A stretch of DNA of 64,000 nucleotides from Dyella sp. OK004. GTDB lineage: Bacteria; Pseudomonadota; Gammaproteobacteria; Xanthomonadales; Rhodanobacteraceae. The notes beneath the pieces are model-generated. The model was not told the origin of the DNA. It worked only from the letters and a program-made list of their open reading frames with translations, and searched no databases. This document shows, one piece after another, positions 1 to 11,009 of this stretch (position 1 is the first letter of the stretch; each line of letters starts with the position of its first letter). The translations under genes were made by a program, and so were the position numbers. Where the stretch lies: positions 372,001 through 436,000 of the forward strand of contig NZ_FOZI01000004.1 in NCBI RefSeq assembly GCF_900114495.1, given 5' to 3'.

Positions 1-1
1 G

Positions 2-2269
2 GATGCGCCGAAGGAGCAGAACCTCAACGTCGACGCGCGCGGCAGCTACAACAGCCGTGCGAACGATGTAGCGGGTGCCAATACCACCGGCTACCGCCTC
101 AGCGCTGCCTATCAGGGCAAGTTCCTGGACAACACGCTGGGCGTTGGCCTGGGTGTGGCGCAGATGTACCAGCCGCATGTGGCTGAGCAGTTCGTGGGCG
201 AGGCTTCCGATGGCAACCTCACTACGTTGTCGGACGGCCGCAAGGCGTACCTGACCCAGGGCCTGCAGTTGCAGCAGAACGGCGGCACCGAGCGCCGCAC
301 CGGCGAGATCGCCACCGTGGTGTGGAAGCCCACCGACGAGCTGCAGATCTCGGGTGACGCGTTCTACTCCAAGTTCAAGAACAACTCATTCGGCTACGGC
401 TTCCGCACGCAGAACATCTACGGCAGCAACGCGCAGGTCAGCAACGCGGTACTTGGCCCGTTCGGCACGATGACCGGCGGCACGGTGAGCGGCAACGGCA
501 GCACCCAGTTCTCCAATGAGACCACCGCGGACAACTACACGACCAACACCAGCGTGTTTTCCAGCGGCATCAACGCGAAGTGGAATCACGACCGCTGGCA
601 CATCGACGCCGACGTGTCGCTGTCGCGTGCCTCCAGCAACGAGATCAACGTGGACACCACGGCCGATCCCTACTCCGGTCTCGGCGCGGCCAGCCCGCAG
701 TTGATGGCGCAGTCGGCGACTTACCAGTTGCGCGGACGCCAGATCGGCTCGGTGTCGTACGCCAATCCGGGGCAGTACACCGACTTGAGCAAGATGGGCC
801 TGTCGCGTTACGGCGTGTATCCGTACATCTATCACGACAAGATGAAGGCCTTCCGCACCAGCGTGAAGTACGACCTGCCCAACAGCTCGTGGCTGTCGGC
901 GCTGGAAGCCGGCGTGTACATGAATAATCACACCTACAACGCGGACCGCGAGGTATACGTCTACGGTTCGGAGTGGGGTACCGACAAGACCAACGGCCTG
1001 CCGCTGAGCATTCCGTCCAGCGCCGCCAAGGTCACCTGCTGGAAGGGTAATTTCTCGGGTCTGCCGTGCTTCCTGCAGCTCAACGGTTCGGCCATTCTTG
1101 CCGCGCACGGCATCACCGCGAATCCGGTGAAGGACATCCATAACAACAGCTGGTCGATGATCCAGAGTGGCCAGGTCGACGAGAAGACCCGTGACCTGTT
1201 CTTCATGGCCGACATTGACGCGCAAGTGTTCGGGCATGAGCTGACCGGAAATGCCGGTGTGCGTTATTCGCACCAGTCGCAGTACAGCCATGGCCTGCAG
1301 CAGGTGGGTAATGGCGCCGGCGTGCCGATCACCGACGGCAACGGCTACACCAGCACCGACTACGCACCGCTCACGGTGGGCAAGACCTACTCCGACTGGC
1401 TGCCGTCGATGAACCTGGTCTATCACGGCACTGACGACGATCAGGTGCGCTTCTCGGCCGCCAAGGTGCTGGCGCGTGCCCCGATCAACCAGATGATGGC
1501 GGGTTCCGGTTCGTGGGTGTCGAGCGGTCAGTACAACGTATGGGGCGGTACCAGCCCGCTGCTCGATCCGCTACGCGCGACGCAGTATGACCTGGGCTAT
1601 GAGCACTACTTCGACGACTCGACCGGTGCCATCAGTGCCGGCGTGTTCTACAAGAAGATCAAGTCGTTCATCCAGGCCGTCACGTATCACAACTTCGACT
1701 TCGCCTCCGCCGGCATCACCGTGCCGACCGATCCGACCACGGGCAAGCCGTACTTGAACGGCGACTACCAGACGGCCTACAACGCCAAGGGCGGTGAAGT
1801 GCGCGGCTTGGAGCTGTCGTTCTCCAAGAACGGCTTCCTGCCGGGCATGTGGAAGGGCCTGGGTGTGCAGGGCAACTTCGCGCTGACTTCCAGCACGGTG
1901 AGCAACCCGACTAACTTGGGTGGCGCGATCTCGTCCATCGGCCTGCCGGGTCTGTCCAAGCGCGTGGCCAGCCTCGCGGTGTTCTACGACAACGGTCCGT
2001 TCTCGGCCCGCGTATCCGGCAACTATCGCTCGAAGTTCGCCTCTGACACGCAGATGTCGGTGACCAACCAGATGGTCACGTTCGCTGCGGAAACCGTGTA
2101 CGACTTCCAGGCTTCGTACGAGATCAGCAAGCAGTGGAAGGTGGTCTACCAGATGTTGAACATCAACGACCAGCCGACGCGCACCTACTTCGGCAGCGAC
2201 CCGTCGCAGACCGGCACGATCCAGTACTTCGGTCGTACCAGCTACCTCGGTGTTGAGTTCAAGCTGTAA
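2..2269 (+). CDS. TonB-dependent receptor, 5'-truncated (probable maltodextrin receptor)
   Basis: This is the C-terminal 755 residues of an outer-membrane TonB-dependent receptor. The frame is open from base 2, so the plug and the start lie outside the window. What is visible is beta-barrel: alternating aromatic and polar strands, many Tyr/Gly/Asn-rich loops, and a final strand ending GVEFKL. It lies 168 bp upstream of exported GH13 and GH31 enzymes and is co-oriented with them. The natural inference is that it imports maltodextrins or another alpha-glucan, as MalA-type receptors of xanthomonads do. The substrate is inferred from context only. No transposon or frame damage is seen. Confidence 0.9.
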   Translation, partial: DAPKEQNLNVDARGSYNSRANDVAGANTTGYRLSAAYQGKFLDNTLGVGLGVAQMYQPHVAEQFVGEASDGNLTTLSDGRKAYLTQGLQLQQNGGTERRTGEIATVVWKPTDELQISGDAFYSKFKNNSFGYGFRTQNIYGSNAQVSNAVLGPFGTMTGGTVSGNGSTQFSNETTADNYTTNTSVFSSGINAKWNHDRWHIDADVSLSRASSNEINVDTTADPYSGLGAASPQLMAQSATYQLRGRQIGSVSYANPGQYTDLSKMGLSRYGVYPYIYHDKMKAFRTSVKYDLPNSSWLSALEAGVYMNNHTYNADREVYVYGSEWGTDKTNGLPLSIPSSAAKVTCWKGNFSGLPCFLQLNGSAILAAHGITANPVKDIHNNSWSMIQSGQVDEKTRDLFFMADIDAQVFGHELTGNAGVRYSHQSQYSHGLQQVGNGAGVPITDGNGYTSTDYAPLTVGKTYSDWLPSMNLVYHGTDDDQVRFSAAKVLARAPINQMMAGSGSWVSSGQYNVWGGTSPLLDPLRATQYDLGYEHYFDDSTGAISAGVFYKKIKSFIQAVTYHNFDFASAGITVPTDPTTGKPYLNGDYQTAYNAKGGEVRGLELSFSKNGFLPGMWKGLGVQGNFALTSSTVSNPTNLGGAISSIGLPGLSKRVASLAVFYDNGPFSARVSGNYRSKFASDTQMSVTNQMVTFAAETVYDFQASYEISKQWKVVYQMLNINDQPTRTYFGSDPSQTGTIQYFGRTSYLGVEFKL

Positions 2270-2287
2270 GCAAGGAACGAATGATGA

Positions 2288-2349
2288 GAAGTGGGAAACG
2301 AGAAAGAGCGGCTATGGCGGTTCACTCGTTTCTCACTTCGCTTCACTAC
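2288..2349 (+). other. Stable inverted repeat between the receptor and the amylase
   Basis: Arms GAAGTGGGAAACGAG (2288-2302) and CTCGTTTCTCACTTC (2335-2349) pair at 14 of 15 positions around a 32-base loop. No T-run follows, so it is not a classic intrinsic terminator. It could be an attenuator or an mRNA-stabilising hairpin that lets the receptor transcript accumulate above the enzyme transcripts. That role is inference. Confidence 0.5.
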
Positions 2350-2437
2350 CACTGATTCACGCGGAGGCCCGGCGTAGCGGTCACCGGCTTCGGCGATCCG
2401 ATCCGTCGAAGGTCTCCAGCCTCGAATGGAGCTAGGG

Positions 2438-4015
2438 ATGTCGCCGTACCGTAATCGCCTCAGGTCTCTGGCCTTCCTCTTCACCCTGGCACTCGGCCCG
2501 GGTGTCGGCATCCTCCCCGCCGCACTCGCGGCCGAGGGGCCTCCATCGGCCCCGGCCACCGCACAGTCTGGCTCGGGCGTCTGGTACGAAATCTTTGTGC
2601 GTGCCTGGTACGACACCAACGGCGACGGCATCGGCGATCTCAACGGTGTCACCGCCAAGCTCGATTACCTGCAATCGCTCGGCGTCAGCGGCATCTGGTT
2701 GATGCCGATCAATCCTTCGCCCAGCTATCACGGCTACGACGTCACCGATTACGAAGGCATCAATCCGCAGTACGGCACGATGCAGGACTTCGAGCGTCTG
2801 GTGCGCGAGGCGCACAAGCGCGGCATTGAGGTAATTATCGATCTGGTGATCAACCACACCAGCGACCAGCATCCGTGGTTCAAGGCGGCGCTCGATCCGG
2901 CCAGTCCATATCGCGGCTGGTATACCTGGGCCAAACCCGACACGGATCTGAAGGCACTGAGCGCTGCCGGCGGTGTGGCCTGGCATCGGAACGGCCAGCA
3001 GTACTACTTCGGTGGTTTCACCGGCGCCATGCCCGACCTCAATTACGACGATGTCGATGTTCGCCACGAGATGGTGAAGGTCGGCCAGTTCTGGCTGGCG
3101 AAGGGCGTGGACGGCTTCCGCCTCGATGCGGCGCGCCACATCTACGACGACCTGCGCACAGATACCGGCAAGCCAGAGACCGTGCGCAAGAATGTCGCGT
3201 GGTGGAGCGAATTCCGCCACGGTCTGCAGGAGCGCAAGCCGGATGTCTATCTGGTTGGCGAAGTCACTGCGCCCTCGCCAGCCGCGCTGGCGCCGTACCT
3301 GAAGCCACTGGGCTCAGTGTTCAACTTTCCGCTGGCCGAGCAGTTGATCGCCAGCGCGCGCAAGGAACGCGATGGCGCGCTCGGCGATCTGCTCGCCACG
3401 ACCTACAAAGCGTTCCGTGACGCTGCCGGCGATGCTTTCGTGGATGCGCCGTTCCTGTCCAACCACGATCAGGAGCGCGTGCTCAGCCAGCTCAACGGCA
3501 ACACGCAGCACATGCGCATGGCGGCGGCGCTGCTGCTGACGTTGCCGGGGCGTCCCTACGTCTATTACGGCGAAGAGATCGGCATGCTCGGCCGCAAGCC
3601 CGACGAGAACCTGCGTGAACCCATGCGCTGGCAGCGCGACCCGCAGGCCACCGGCGAGACGCGCTGGAAAGCTTCCACGGCGAAGCAGGGCGGTGAAGTG
3701 TCGGTGCAGGCCGAGCAGGACGATCCGTCCTCCTTGCTGAACTTCTACCGCAGCTTGATCCACTGGCGTGCGGAAGTGCTGGCACTGCGCGACGGCGATA
3801 TCCGCGTGGTACCGACGCACAACGACCATTTGCTCGCCTATGAGCGGAATACCGCCGACAGCCATGTGCTGGTGGTGCACAACCTCTCGGGCCAGGCGCA
3901 GACGTTCGTGCCGGATGCGAAGTTCAGTGATGTGCATCTTCACACCCAGCCAGGTGTGATTCTGACCAAAGGCAAGCTGGTGCTGCCGGCTTATACGACC
4001 GTGGTCATGCAATGA
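2438..4015 (+). CDS. Exported GH13 alpha-amylase family enzyme
   Basis: Family 13 glycoside hydrolase, 525 residues, hydrolysing alpha-1,4-glucosidic bonds. An N-terminal signal peptide (about residues 1-32, cleaved after an AAL-AA stretch) sends it to the periplasm or outside. The catalytic barrel shows DLVINH, then GFRLD with the nucleophile at D230, VGEV with the acid/base at E275, and SNHD with the stabilising D344. I chose the ATG at 2438 over the in-frame ATG at 2426 because GGAG at 2428-2431 gives it a well-spaced ribosome site. Its stop overlaps the next start (ATGA), so the two are translationally coupled. It could be a maltodextrin-type amylase or an oligo-glucosidase. Confidence 0.9.
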   Translation: MSPYRNRLRSLAFLFTLALGPGVGILPAALAAEGPPSAPATAQSGSGVWYEIFVRAWYDTNGDGIGDLNGVTAKLDYLQSLGVSGIWLMPINPSPSYHGYDVTDYEGINPQYGTMQDFERLVREAHKRGIEVIIDLVINHTSDQHPWFKAALDPASPYRGWYTWAKPDTDLKALSAAGGVAWHRNGQQYYFGGFTGAMPDLNYDDVDVRHEMVKVGQFWLAKGVDGFRLDAARHIYDDLRTDTGKPETVRKNVAWWSEFRHGLQERKPDVYLVGEVTAPSPAALAPYLKPLGSVFNFPLAEQLIASARKERDGALGDLLATTYKAFRDAAGDAFVDAPFLSNHDQERVLSQLNGNTQHMRMAAALLLTLPGRPYVYYGEEIGMLGRKPDENLREPMRWQRDPQATGETRWKASTAKQGGEVSVQAEQDDPSSLLNFYRSLIHWRAEVLALRDGDIRVVPTHNDHLLAYERNTADSHVLVVHNLSGQAQTFVPDAKFSDVHLHTQPGVILTKGKLVLPAYTTVVMQ

Positions 4016-6387
4016 CAGCGTCGCGTTATCTGTGTGGCGGACTGGCCGCCGCGTGCATGCTCTGGGCGGGGTTGGCCATGTCGACGTCGGGTACGGATAG
4101 CGCATCGATCACGGAACCGGTGCCAACACAGGGCGATGTGACGGCGCGCTTCCTGACGCCGAACATCGTCGAGCTCAGCTACACGCTGAAGAACGCTGCG
4201 CCGATCACACCCACGGCGGTGGTCGACCCAGCGCTACATCTTCCGCCATGCAACGTACCGGTGGCGGCACAGAATAGCGCCGAGTGGTCGCAAACCTCTG
4301 GACAGGCCACTCTGCGCAGGCAGGCAAAGGCCGGCAAGCTGGTCCTGGAGAACGCAACACATCGTGTTCTGCTGCAGATCGATCTCGCTGCACTGGCGCG
4401 CGGCGAATTGATCGCGCAACACGGCAAGCAAGACGCGTTGTATGGCATCCACGGCTATGACGCGTTCGAGCGTGCCGATGGCGGGCTGCAACGCAGGGGT
4501 GCGCAGGTAGCGAAGGCTGGCGAACAAGGTTTTGCCGGGGCACCTTTTGTATGGAGTACTTCGGGTTATGGCGTGCTGGTCGATGCGGAGCGGGTGAACT
4601 TCAAGCTCGCCGATGGTCGTGTGTCGGCACAGAGCAAGCATCAGCGGATCCGGCACGTTTATCTGTTTGTCGGTTCGCCTGCCCAGTTGTTTGCGGCGCT
4701 GGCGACGATCAGTGGCCACACGCCGCTGTTTCCGAAGTGGGCGATGGGTTTCACCAACAGCCAGTGGGGCATCGACCAGAAGGAACTGCTGGACATTGTC
4801 GATACCTATCGCGCGAAGCAGATCCCGCTCGACAATATGACCCTGGATTTTGACTGGAAAGCCTGGGGCGAAGACAACTACGGCGAGTTCCGCTGGAACC
4901 CGGTGAAGTTTCCCGACGGTCCCAGCGGCAAGCTGAAATCCGTGCTGGATGCGAAAGGGGTGCGCATCACCGGCATCATGAAGCCGCGGGTGCACCTGGA
5001 TACGGTGGAAGGTCGCTATGCCACTGAGCACGGCCTCTGGTCGGTGGCAAGCAAGCCCAGCCCGGACTACTTCTCGAACAAGACCATCCGCGAAGTAGAT
5101 TTCGACAAACCCGAGGCGCGTGCGTGGTTCTTCAACGACGCGCTGAAACATTCCTTCGACACCGGCGTGGTCGGCTGGTGGAATGACGAGGCCGATAACC
5201 TCGACAGCGACACGCAGTTCATGAACATGCAGCGTGCGCTGTATGAGGGCCAGCGTGCGCATGGCGATCAGCGTGTGTGGTCGATCAATCGCAATTTCTA
5301 CCTGGGCTCGCAGCGCTACGCCTACGGTCTGTGGTCGGGTGACATCCATACCGGTTTCGCCAGCATGAAAGGGCAGCGCCAGCGCATGCTCAGCGCGATC
5401 AACGTTGGCGCGATGCAGTGGGGCATGGATGGTGGCGGGTTTAAGAAGGACACGTCCAAGAAAGGCGACATCAGGCATGGCGCGCCGACACCGGAAAATT
5501 ACGCGCGCTGGATCCAGTTCGGCGCGTTCACGCCGATCTTCCGCGTGCACGGCGAGTTGGGGCAGAAGCGCCAGCCCTGGATGTATGGGCCCGTGGCCGA
5601 GAAGGCGGCTACGGAGGCGATCCGTTTGCGCTACGCGCTGCTTCCGTACATCTACTCCTACGAATATCAGCGCCGGCAGACCGGCGTAGGCCTGGTGCGT
5701 CCGCTGCTGTTCGGCTGGCCGGACGACGCCAATGTGCGCGAAGACATCGATGCCTGGATGTTCGGCGACGCGCTGTTGGTGTCGCCGGTGGTGGAGCAGG
5801 GCCAGACTGTCAAGGACATTTATCTGCCGGCGGGCCATTGGGCCGATTACGCCACGGGCAGAGTTTACGAGGGTGGCCAAACCATCCACTACGCGATCGA
5901 TAGCAAGACCTGGTCGGATATGCCGCTGTTCGTTCGCGAAGGCGCGATCATTCCGATGCAGGCACCGATGAACTACGTGGGCGAGAAGCCGCTGCGCGAG
6001 GTCGATGTCGAGGTGTTTCCGGCCACGTCGCGTCGCACCTTCGAGTATTACGACGATGACGGTGTGAGTTATGGCTACGAGCGCGGGGCCTACTTCCTGC
6101 AGACGCTAGCCGCGCAACGCCAGGGTGACACCGTGAGCTTCGAGACCGATGCAGCCACCGGAAGCTTCCATCCGGAGCTGGCGTATTACCTGGTGAAGAT
6201 CCATGGCATTGCGGCGACGGCGGTGAACAATGTGGATAAGGCGTGGAGCGAAGCTGCGAATCCGGACGCTTTGCGCGCTACCGCCGATGAAGGTTGGGCG
6301 AAGAGTAGCGACCGCTTCGGGCCAATCACCTGGCTAAAGGTGAAGGCAGGTCAGTCACGCAAAATCGCTTTGGGAATGTCGCATTGA
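4012..6387 (+). CDS. Exported GH31 alpha-glucosidase
   Basis: Family 31 glycoside hydrolase of 791 residues, likely releasing glucose from the non-reducing ends of maltodextrins. The first roughly 25 residues are a signal peptide. The barrel contains the nucleophile region WWNDEAD with D392, and the acid/base region LWSGD with D444. A beta-rich C-terminal part follows. The start overlaps the preceding amylase stop by 4 bases, placing it in the same operon. Family 31 also contains alpha-xylosidases and transglucosidases. Alpha-glucosidase is preferred because of the surrounding GH13 genes. The catalytic residues are intact. Confidence 0.88.
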   Translation: MTASRYLCGGLAAACMLWAGLAMSTSGTDSASITEPVPTQGDVTARFLTPNIVELSYTLKNAAPITPTAVVDPALHLPPCNVPVAAQNSAEWSQTSGQATLRRQAKAGKLVLENATHRVLLQIDLAALARGELIAQHGKQDALYGIHGYDAFERADGGLQRRGAQVAKAGEQGFAGAPFVWSTSGYGVLVDAERVNFKLADGRVSAQSKHQRIRHVYLFVGSPAQLFAALATISGHTPLFPKWAMGFTNSQWGIDQKELLDIVDTYRAKQIPLDNMTLDFDWKAWGEDNYGEFRWNPVKFPDGPSGKLKSVLDAKGVRITGIMKPRVHLDTVEGRYATEHGLWSVASKPSPDYFSNKTIREVDFDKPEARAWFFNDALKHSFDTGVVGWWNDEADNLDSDTQFMNMQRALYEGQRAHGDQRVWSINRNFYLGSQRYAYGLWSGDIHTGFASMKGQRQRMLSAINVGAMQWGMDGGGFKKDTSKKGDIRHGAPTPENYARWIQFGAFTPIFRVHGELGQKRQPWMYGPVAEKAATEAIRLRYALLPYIYSYEYQRRQTGVGLVRPLLFGWPDDANVREDIDAWMFGDALLVSPVVEQGQTVKDIYLPAGHWADYATGRVYEGGQTIHYAIDSKTWSDMPLFVREGAIIPMQAPMNYVGEKPLREVDVEVFPATSRRTFEYYDDDGVSYGYERGAYFLQTLAAQRQGDTVSFETDAATGSFHPELAYYLVKIHGIAATAVNNVDKAWSEAANPDALRATADEGWAKSSDRFGPITWLKVKAGQSRKIALGMSH

Positions 6388-6391
6388 CTGA

Positions 6392-8479
<2,088 letters not shown>

Positions 8480-8501
8480 CGACATACGGCGGGAGTACTT
8501 G

Positions 8502-8537
8502 ATGCAGGTTGAATTGATCGCGGTAAGCACATGCTGA
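8502..8537 (+). CDS. Possible 11-codon leader peptide coupled to the next gene
   Basis: An ATG at 8502 follows a GGGAG ribosome site and encodes MQVELIAVSTC. It stops at TGA 8535-8537, which overlaps the ATG at 8537 (TGATG). The following glycosidase-like gene has no good ribosome site of its own. This looks like translational coupling by a mini-gene. The alternative is that an indel separated this piece from the signal peptide it once began. Confidence 0.35.
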   Translation: MQVELIAVSTC

Positions 8538-10726
8538 TGCTGGGTGTGCTCGCGGGTGCGGTGGCGCTGGGTCAGGTTGCCGCGCCTGCGGACTGGCATG
8601 ACCAGCTCGAATGGCAGGGCAAGGTCGCGACGATGGAGGTCGTGCCCGGTGGTTATGTGTTGCACATGCCGGCCGGCGAGCGACGGATAGGGACGCAAAA
8701 GCTTTCAGTGAAGACGGCCAGCCCATTGTTCGACGGCCTGTTCGCGATGGCGCAGGACGATCTACGCCTGGACTCGGTGGCGGCCATCAAGGACGACGCA
8801 TTCGATCACGGGAAATCGATTCCCTGCGCCTGTTTCGAGACTGGCGAAAAATGGCACTACGTGTGGACGCGCGACCTGTCGTACGCGGTTGATCTCGCCC
8901 TGTGGCGGCTCGATCCGACGCGTGCGAAAGCCTCGTTGCGCTTCAAGCTTTCGGACGTGCGCGAACCCTCCGCGCCGGCTGGCGCGTCTGTGATGCAGCA
9001 CTATGTGATGCAGGACACTGGCTCCGGCGGCAGCTGGCCGATCAGCACGGACCGCATCGTGTGGTTCCTCGCCGCGCGCCATCTGCTCGACGACAAGGTT
9101 TTCGCCGATGAGGTGTACCGGGCATTGACCGATACGCTGGCGCAGGACCGGTACTACATCTTCGATGCGCAGCTGGGCTTGTATCGCGGCGAGACGTCGT
9201 TCCTCGACTGGCGCGAGCAGAGCTATCCCGGCTGGACGGCCAAGGAGGTGACGTTCATCGGCCAATCCTTCGCGCTCTCCACCAATGTGCTGCATTACCA
9301 GGCGCTGCAGCTGGCCGCGCAGATGTCCGAATCACGGGATGCCACCAAGGCGGCTATCTATGCGGCGCAGGCGCAGACATTGAAAACGGCGATCAACGCG
9401 CGCTTCTGGCGTGCCGATCGTGGGCAGTACATGAGCTACATCGGCGGTGCCGATCATCCGGTGCCTTACGAGACGTACGACCTGCTTGGCCTGTCGCTGG
9501 CGATCACCAGTGGGGTGGCCGATGCGGCGCATGCGCGGCAGGCGCTGGCGAACTACCCGGTGTGGGAGGCCGGCAGCCCGGTGATCTGGCCGGAACGCGC
9601 CGACGTGCCGATTTATCACAACCGCGCGATCTGGCCGTTTGTGAGTGCGTACGCCTTGCGTGCGGCGCGCGCGGTGGACGACCCCGAGCGCATCGCGCAC
9701 GAGCTGCGTTCGCTGATGCGCGGCGCCGCGCTGGCCGGGTCGAACATGGAGAATTTCGAGCTGACCACGCAGGCCGTGCACGTGGACGATGGTGCATTGA
9801 GTGGGCCGGTAGTGGATTCGCCACGCCAGCTGTGGTCGGTGGCGGGCTATCTCGACATGGCGATCGAGGGCGTGTTCGGCCTGCAGGCGGATGGACACAT
9901 CCAGCCGAAGCTGCCGGCGTCGCTGGTACCGATGCTGTTTGGCGACAAGGATCGTATCCAGCTCACGTTGGGCGATCGCGACATCATGCTGCTGCGTCCG
10001 GCCAAACTGGATGGCAACCTGCTAGTGGCCGAGCGCGAGCGTCGTGAAGGTGCGCATACGGTGGTGAGTCTGAAGGCGATCAAGGTGGCGGCCTCGCCGT
10101 TGCGCACGAATGCGCCCTTGTTCGCGCCCGCCACACCGGATGCGCCCACCGTTTCGGCGGAAGGCACCTCGTGGAAGGTCGCCGTGAAGGGCGAGGCTGT
10201 GCTCTACATCAACGGCGTACAGGACGGCACGATCCGCGGCGGCACGCTGGTTCCGAAGTTGGCAGCGCAGCAGTGTTTCAGTGTGACGCGCACGGGCGAC
10301 AACGGCGTTGAGTCGCTGCATAGTCCATCGGTCTGCATGGGCAACGCCGCGCGCCCTGCTGGCGAGTGGCCGCGCGAGTGGAAGGCATCGGCCACGGGTC
10401 GCTTTCAGTTGGCTCTGGACTACGCCAACGATCATGGCCCCATCAACACCGGAATCACCGCCGCCGTGCAGGTGCTGACGGTGCGTTGCGAAGGCGGCGA
10501 AGCGCAGGCGGTGCCACTGGTGCTGCCGCACAGCCTGGGCCAGCAGCGTTCCACCAGCGGCAGTTTCATCGCACACGCCGGCGCGCTTTGCCGCTTTGCA
10601 CTGGAGCCGGGCTTCAACATGACCTACCTTCGGCATTTCGGGCATTACACCGGCGGCAAGGGCGGGATCGACGGACCGTTGAATCAGGCCAGGATCGGCG
10701 ACCTGCTGGTGACGCCATTGCCTTAG
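8531..10726 (+). CDS. Exported six-hairpin glycosidase-like protein
   Basis: 731-residue protein with a short hydrophobic export signal lacking the usual N-terminal positive charge (MLMLGVLAGAVALGQVAA). The middle region has helical repeats typical of (alpha/alpha)6 six-hairpin glycosidases, including HYVWTRDLSYAVDLAL, VIWPE and a carboxylate-rich SNMENFEL segment. A beta-rich C-terminal domain follows. Its place between two amylase genes and a sugar transporter suggests a debranching or glucoamylase-like role on alpha-glucans. The exact family is not certain. Start may be 8531 or 8537. The stop codon touches the edge of a large inverted repeat. Confidence 0.75.
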   Translation: MLMLGVLAGAVALGQVAAPADWHDQLEWQGKVATMEVVPGGYVLHMPAGERRIGTQKLSVKTASPLFDGLFAMAQDDLRLDSVAAIKDDAFDHGKSIPCACFETGEKWHYVWTRDLSYAVDLALWRLDPTRAKASLRFKLSDVREPSAPAGASVMQHYVMQDTGSGGSWPISTDRIVWFLAARHLLDDKVFADEVYRALTDTLAQDRYYIFDAQLGLYRGETSFLDWREQSYPGWTAKEVTFIGQSFALSTNVLHYQALQLAAQMSESRDATKAAIYAAQAQTLKTAINARFWRADRGQYMSYIGGADHPVPYETYDLLGLSLAITSGVADAAHARQALANYPVWEAGSPVIWPERADVPIYHNRAIWPFVSAYALRAARAVDDPERIAHELRSLMRGAALAGSNMENFELTTQAVHVDDGALSGPVVDSPRQLWSVAGYLDMAIEGVFGLQADGHIQPKLPASLVPMLFGDKDRIQLTLGDRDIMLLRPAKLDGNLLVAERERREGAHTVVSLKAIKVAASPLRTNAPLFAPATPDAPTVSAEGTSWKVAVKGEAVLYINGVQDGTIRGGTLVPKLAAQQCFSVTRTGDNGVESLHSPSVCMGNAARPAGEWPREWKASATGRFQLALDYANDHGPINTGITAAVQVLTVRCEGGEAQAVPLVLPHSLGQQRSTSGSFIAHAGALCRFALEPGFNMTYLRHFGHYTGGKGGIDGPLNQARIGDLLVTPLP

Positions 10727-10992
10727 AGCCTGTTTATGATCTCCCCGTGGCTCGCGTTGCTGTTGAATGGCTGTCAGGTGGTAGCGCGTGGCGCAGCACC
10801 TGGCTGGCTGCCAGATCAAGCCGCGCGCTGCCGCATGGCGGCCATTCAACAGCAACCCTCCGGGCCGGGTCTGTTTGCCCGCAGGCCGGCGTCATCACTC
10901 AGTCGTGTACGGACGTACACTCCTTCACTCTTCCTTGGCCTGCGCGCAAACAGATCCCGGCGCGGGCCACGGGGAGACCATAAACAGGCTCT
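10725..10992. repeat. 268-bp MITE-like element with nested inverted repeats
   Basis: Terminal inverted repeats of 32 bp (10725-10756 and 10961-10992) match at 30 of 32 positions and begin AGAGCCTGTTTATG. Inside lie two further hairpins. One has perfect 16-bp arms (10756-10771 and 10841-10856). The other has near-perfect arms (10865-10887 and 10937-10960) whose loop carries the palindrome GTGTACGGACGTACAC. The RNA would fold as a cloverleaf. There is no coding capacity, so a non-autonomous mobile element is likely. The left end overlaps the stop codon of the preceding gene. Confidence 0.75.
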
Positions 10993-11009
10993 TGGGAAGC
11001 CGCGCAGCC

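Noticed and set aside
386..1426. Long minus-strand open frame opposite the TonB receptor
   Set aside because: It is a mirror frame caused by GC-rich third codon positions. It has no ribosome site and no recognisable protein, and the plus-strand receptor is unambiguous.
4234..5889. 551-codon minus-strand frame opposite the GH31 gene
   Set aside because: Codon-bias shadow of a clear enzyme gene. The translation is low-complexity His/Arg/Val-rich with no fold signature.
10725..10992. The element could be an insertion sequence
   Set aside because: There is no transposase coding capacity in 268 bp, so it can only be a non-autonomous relative.
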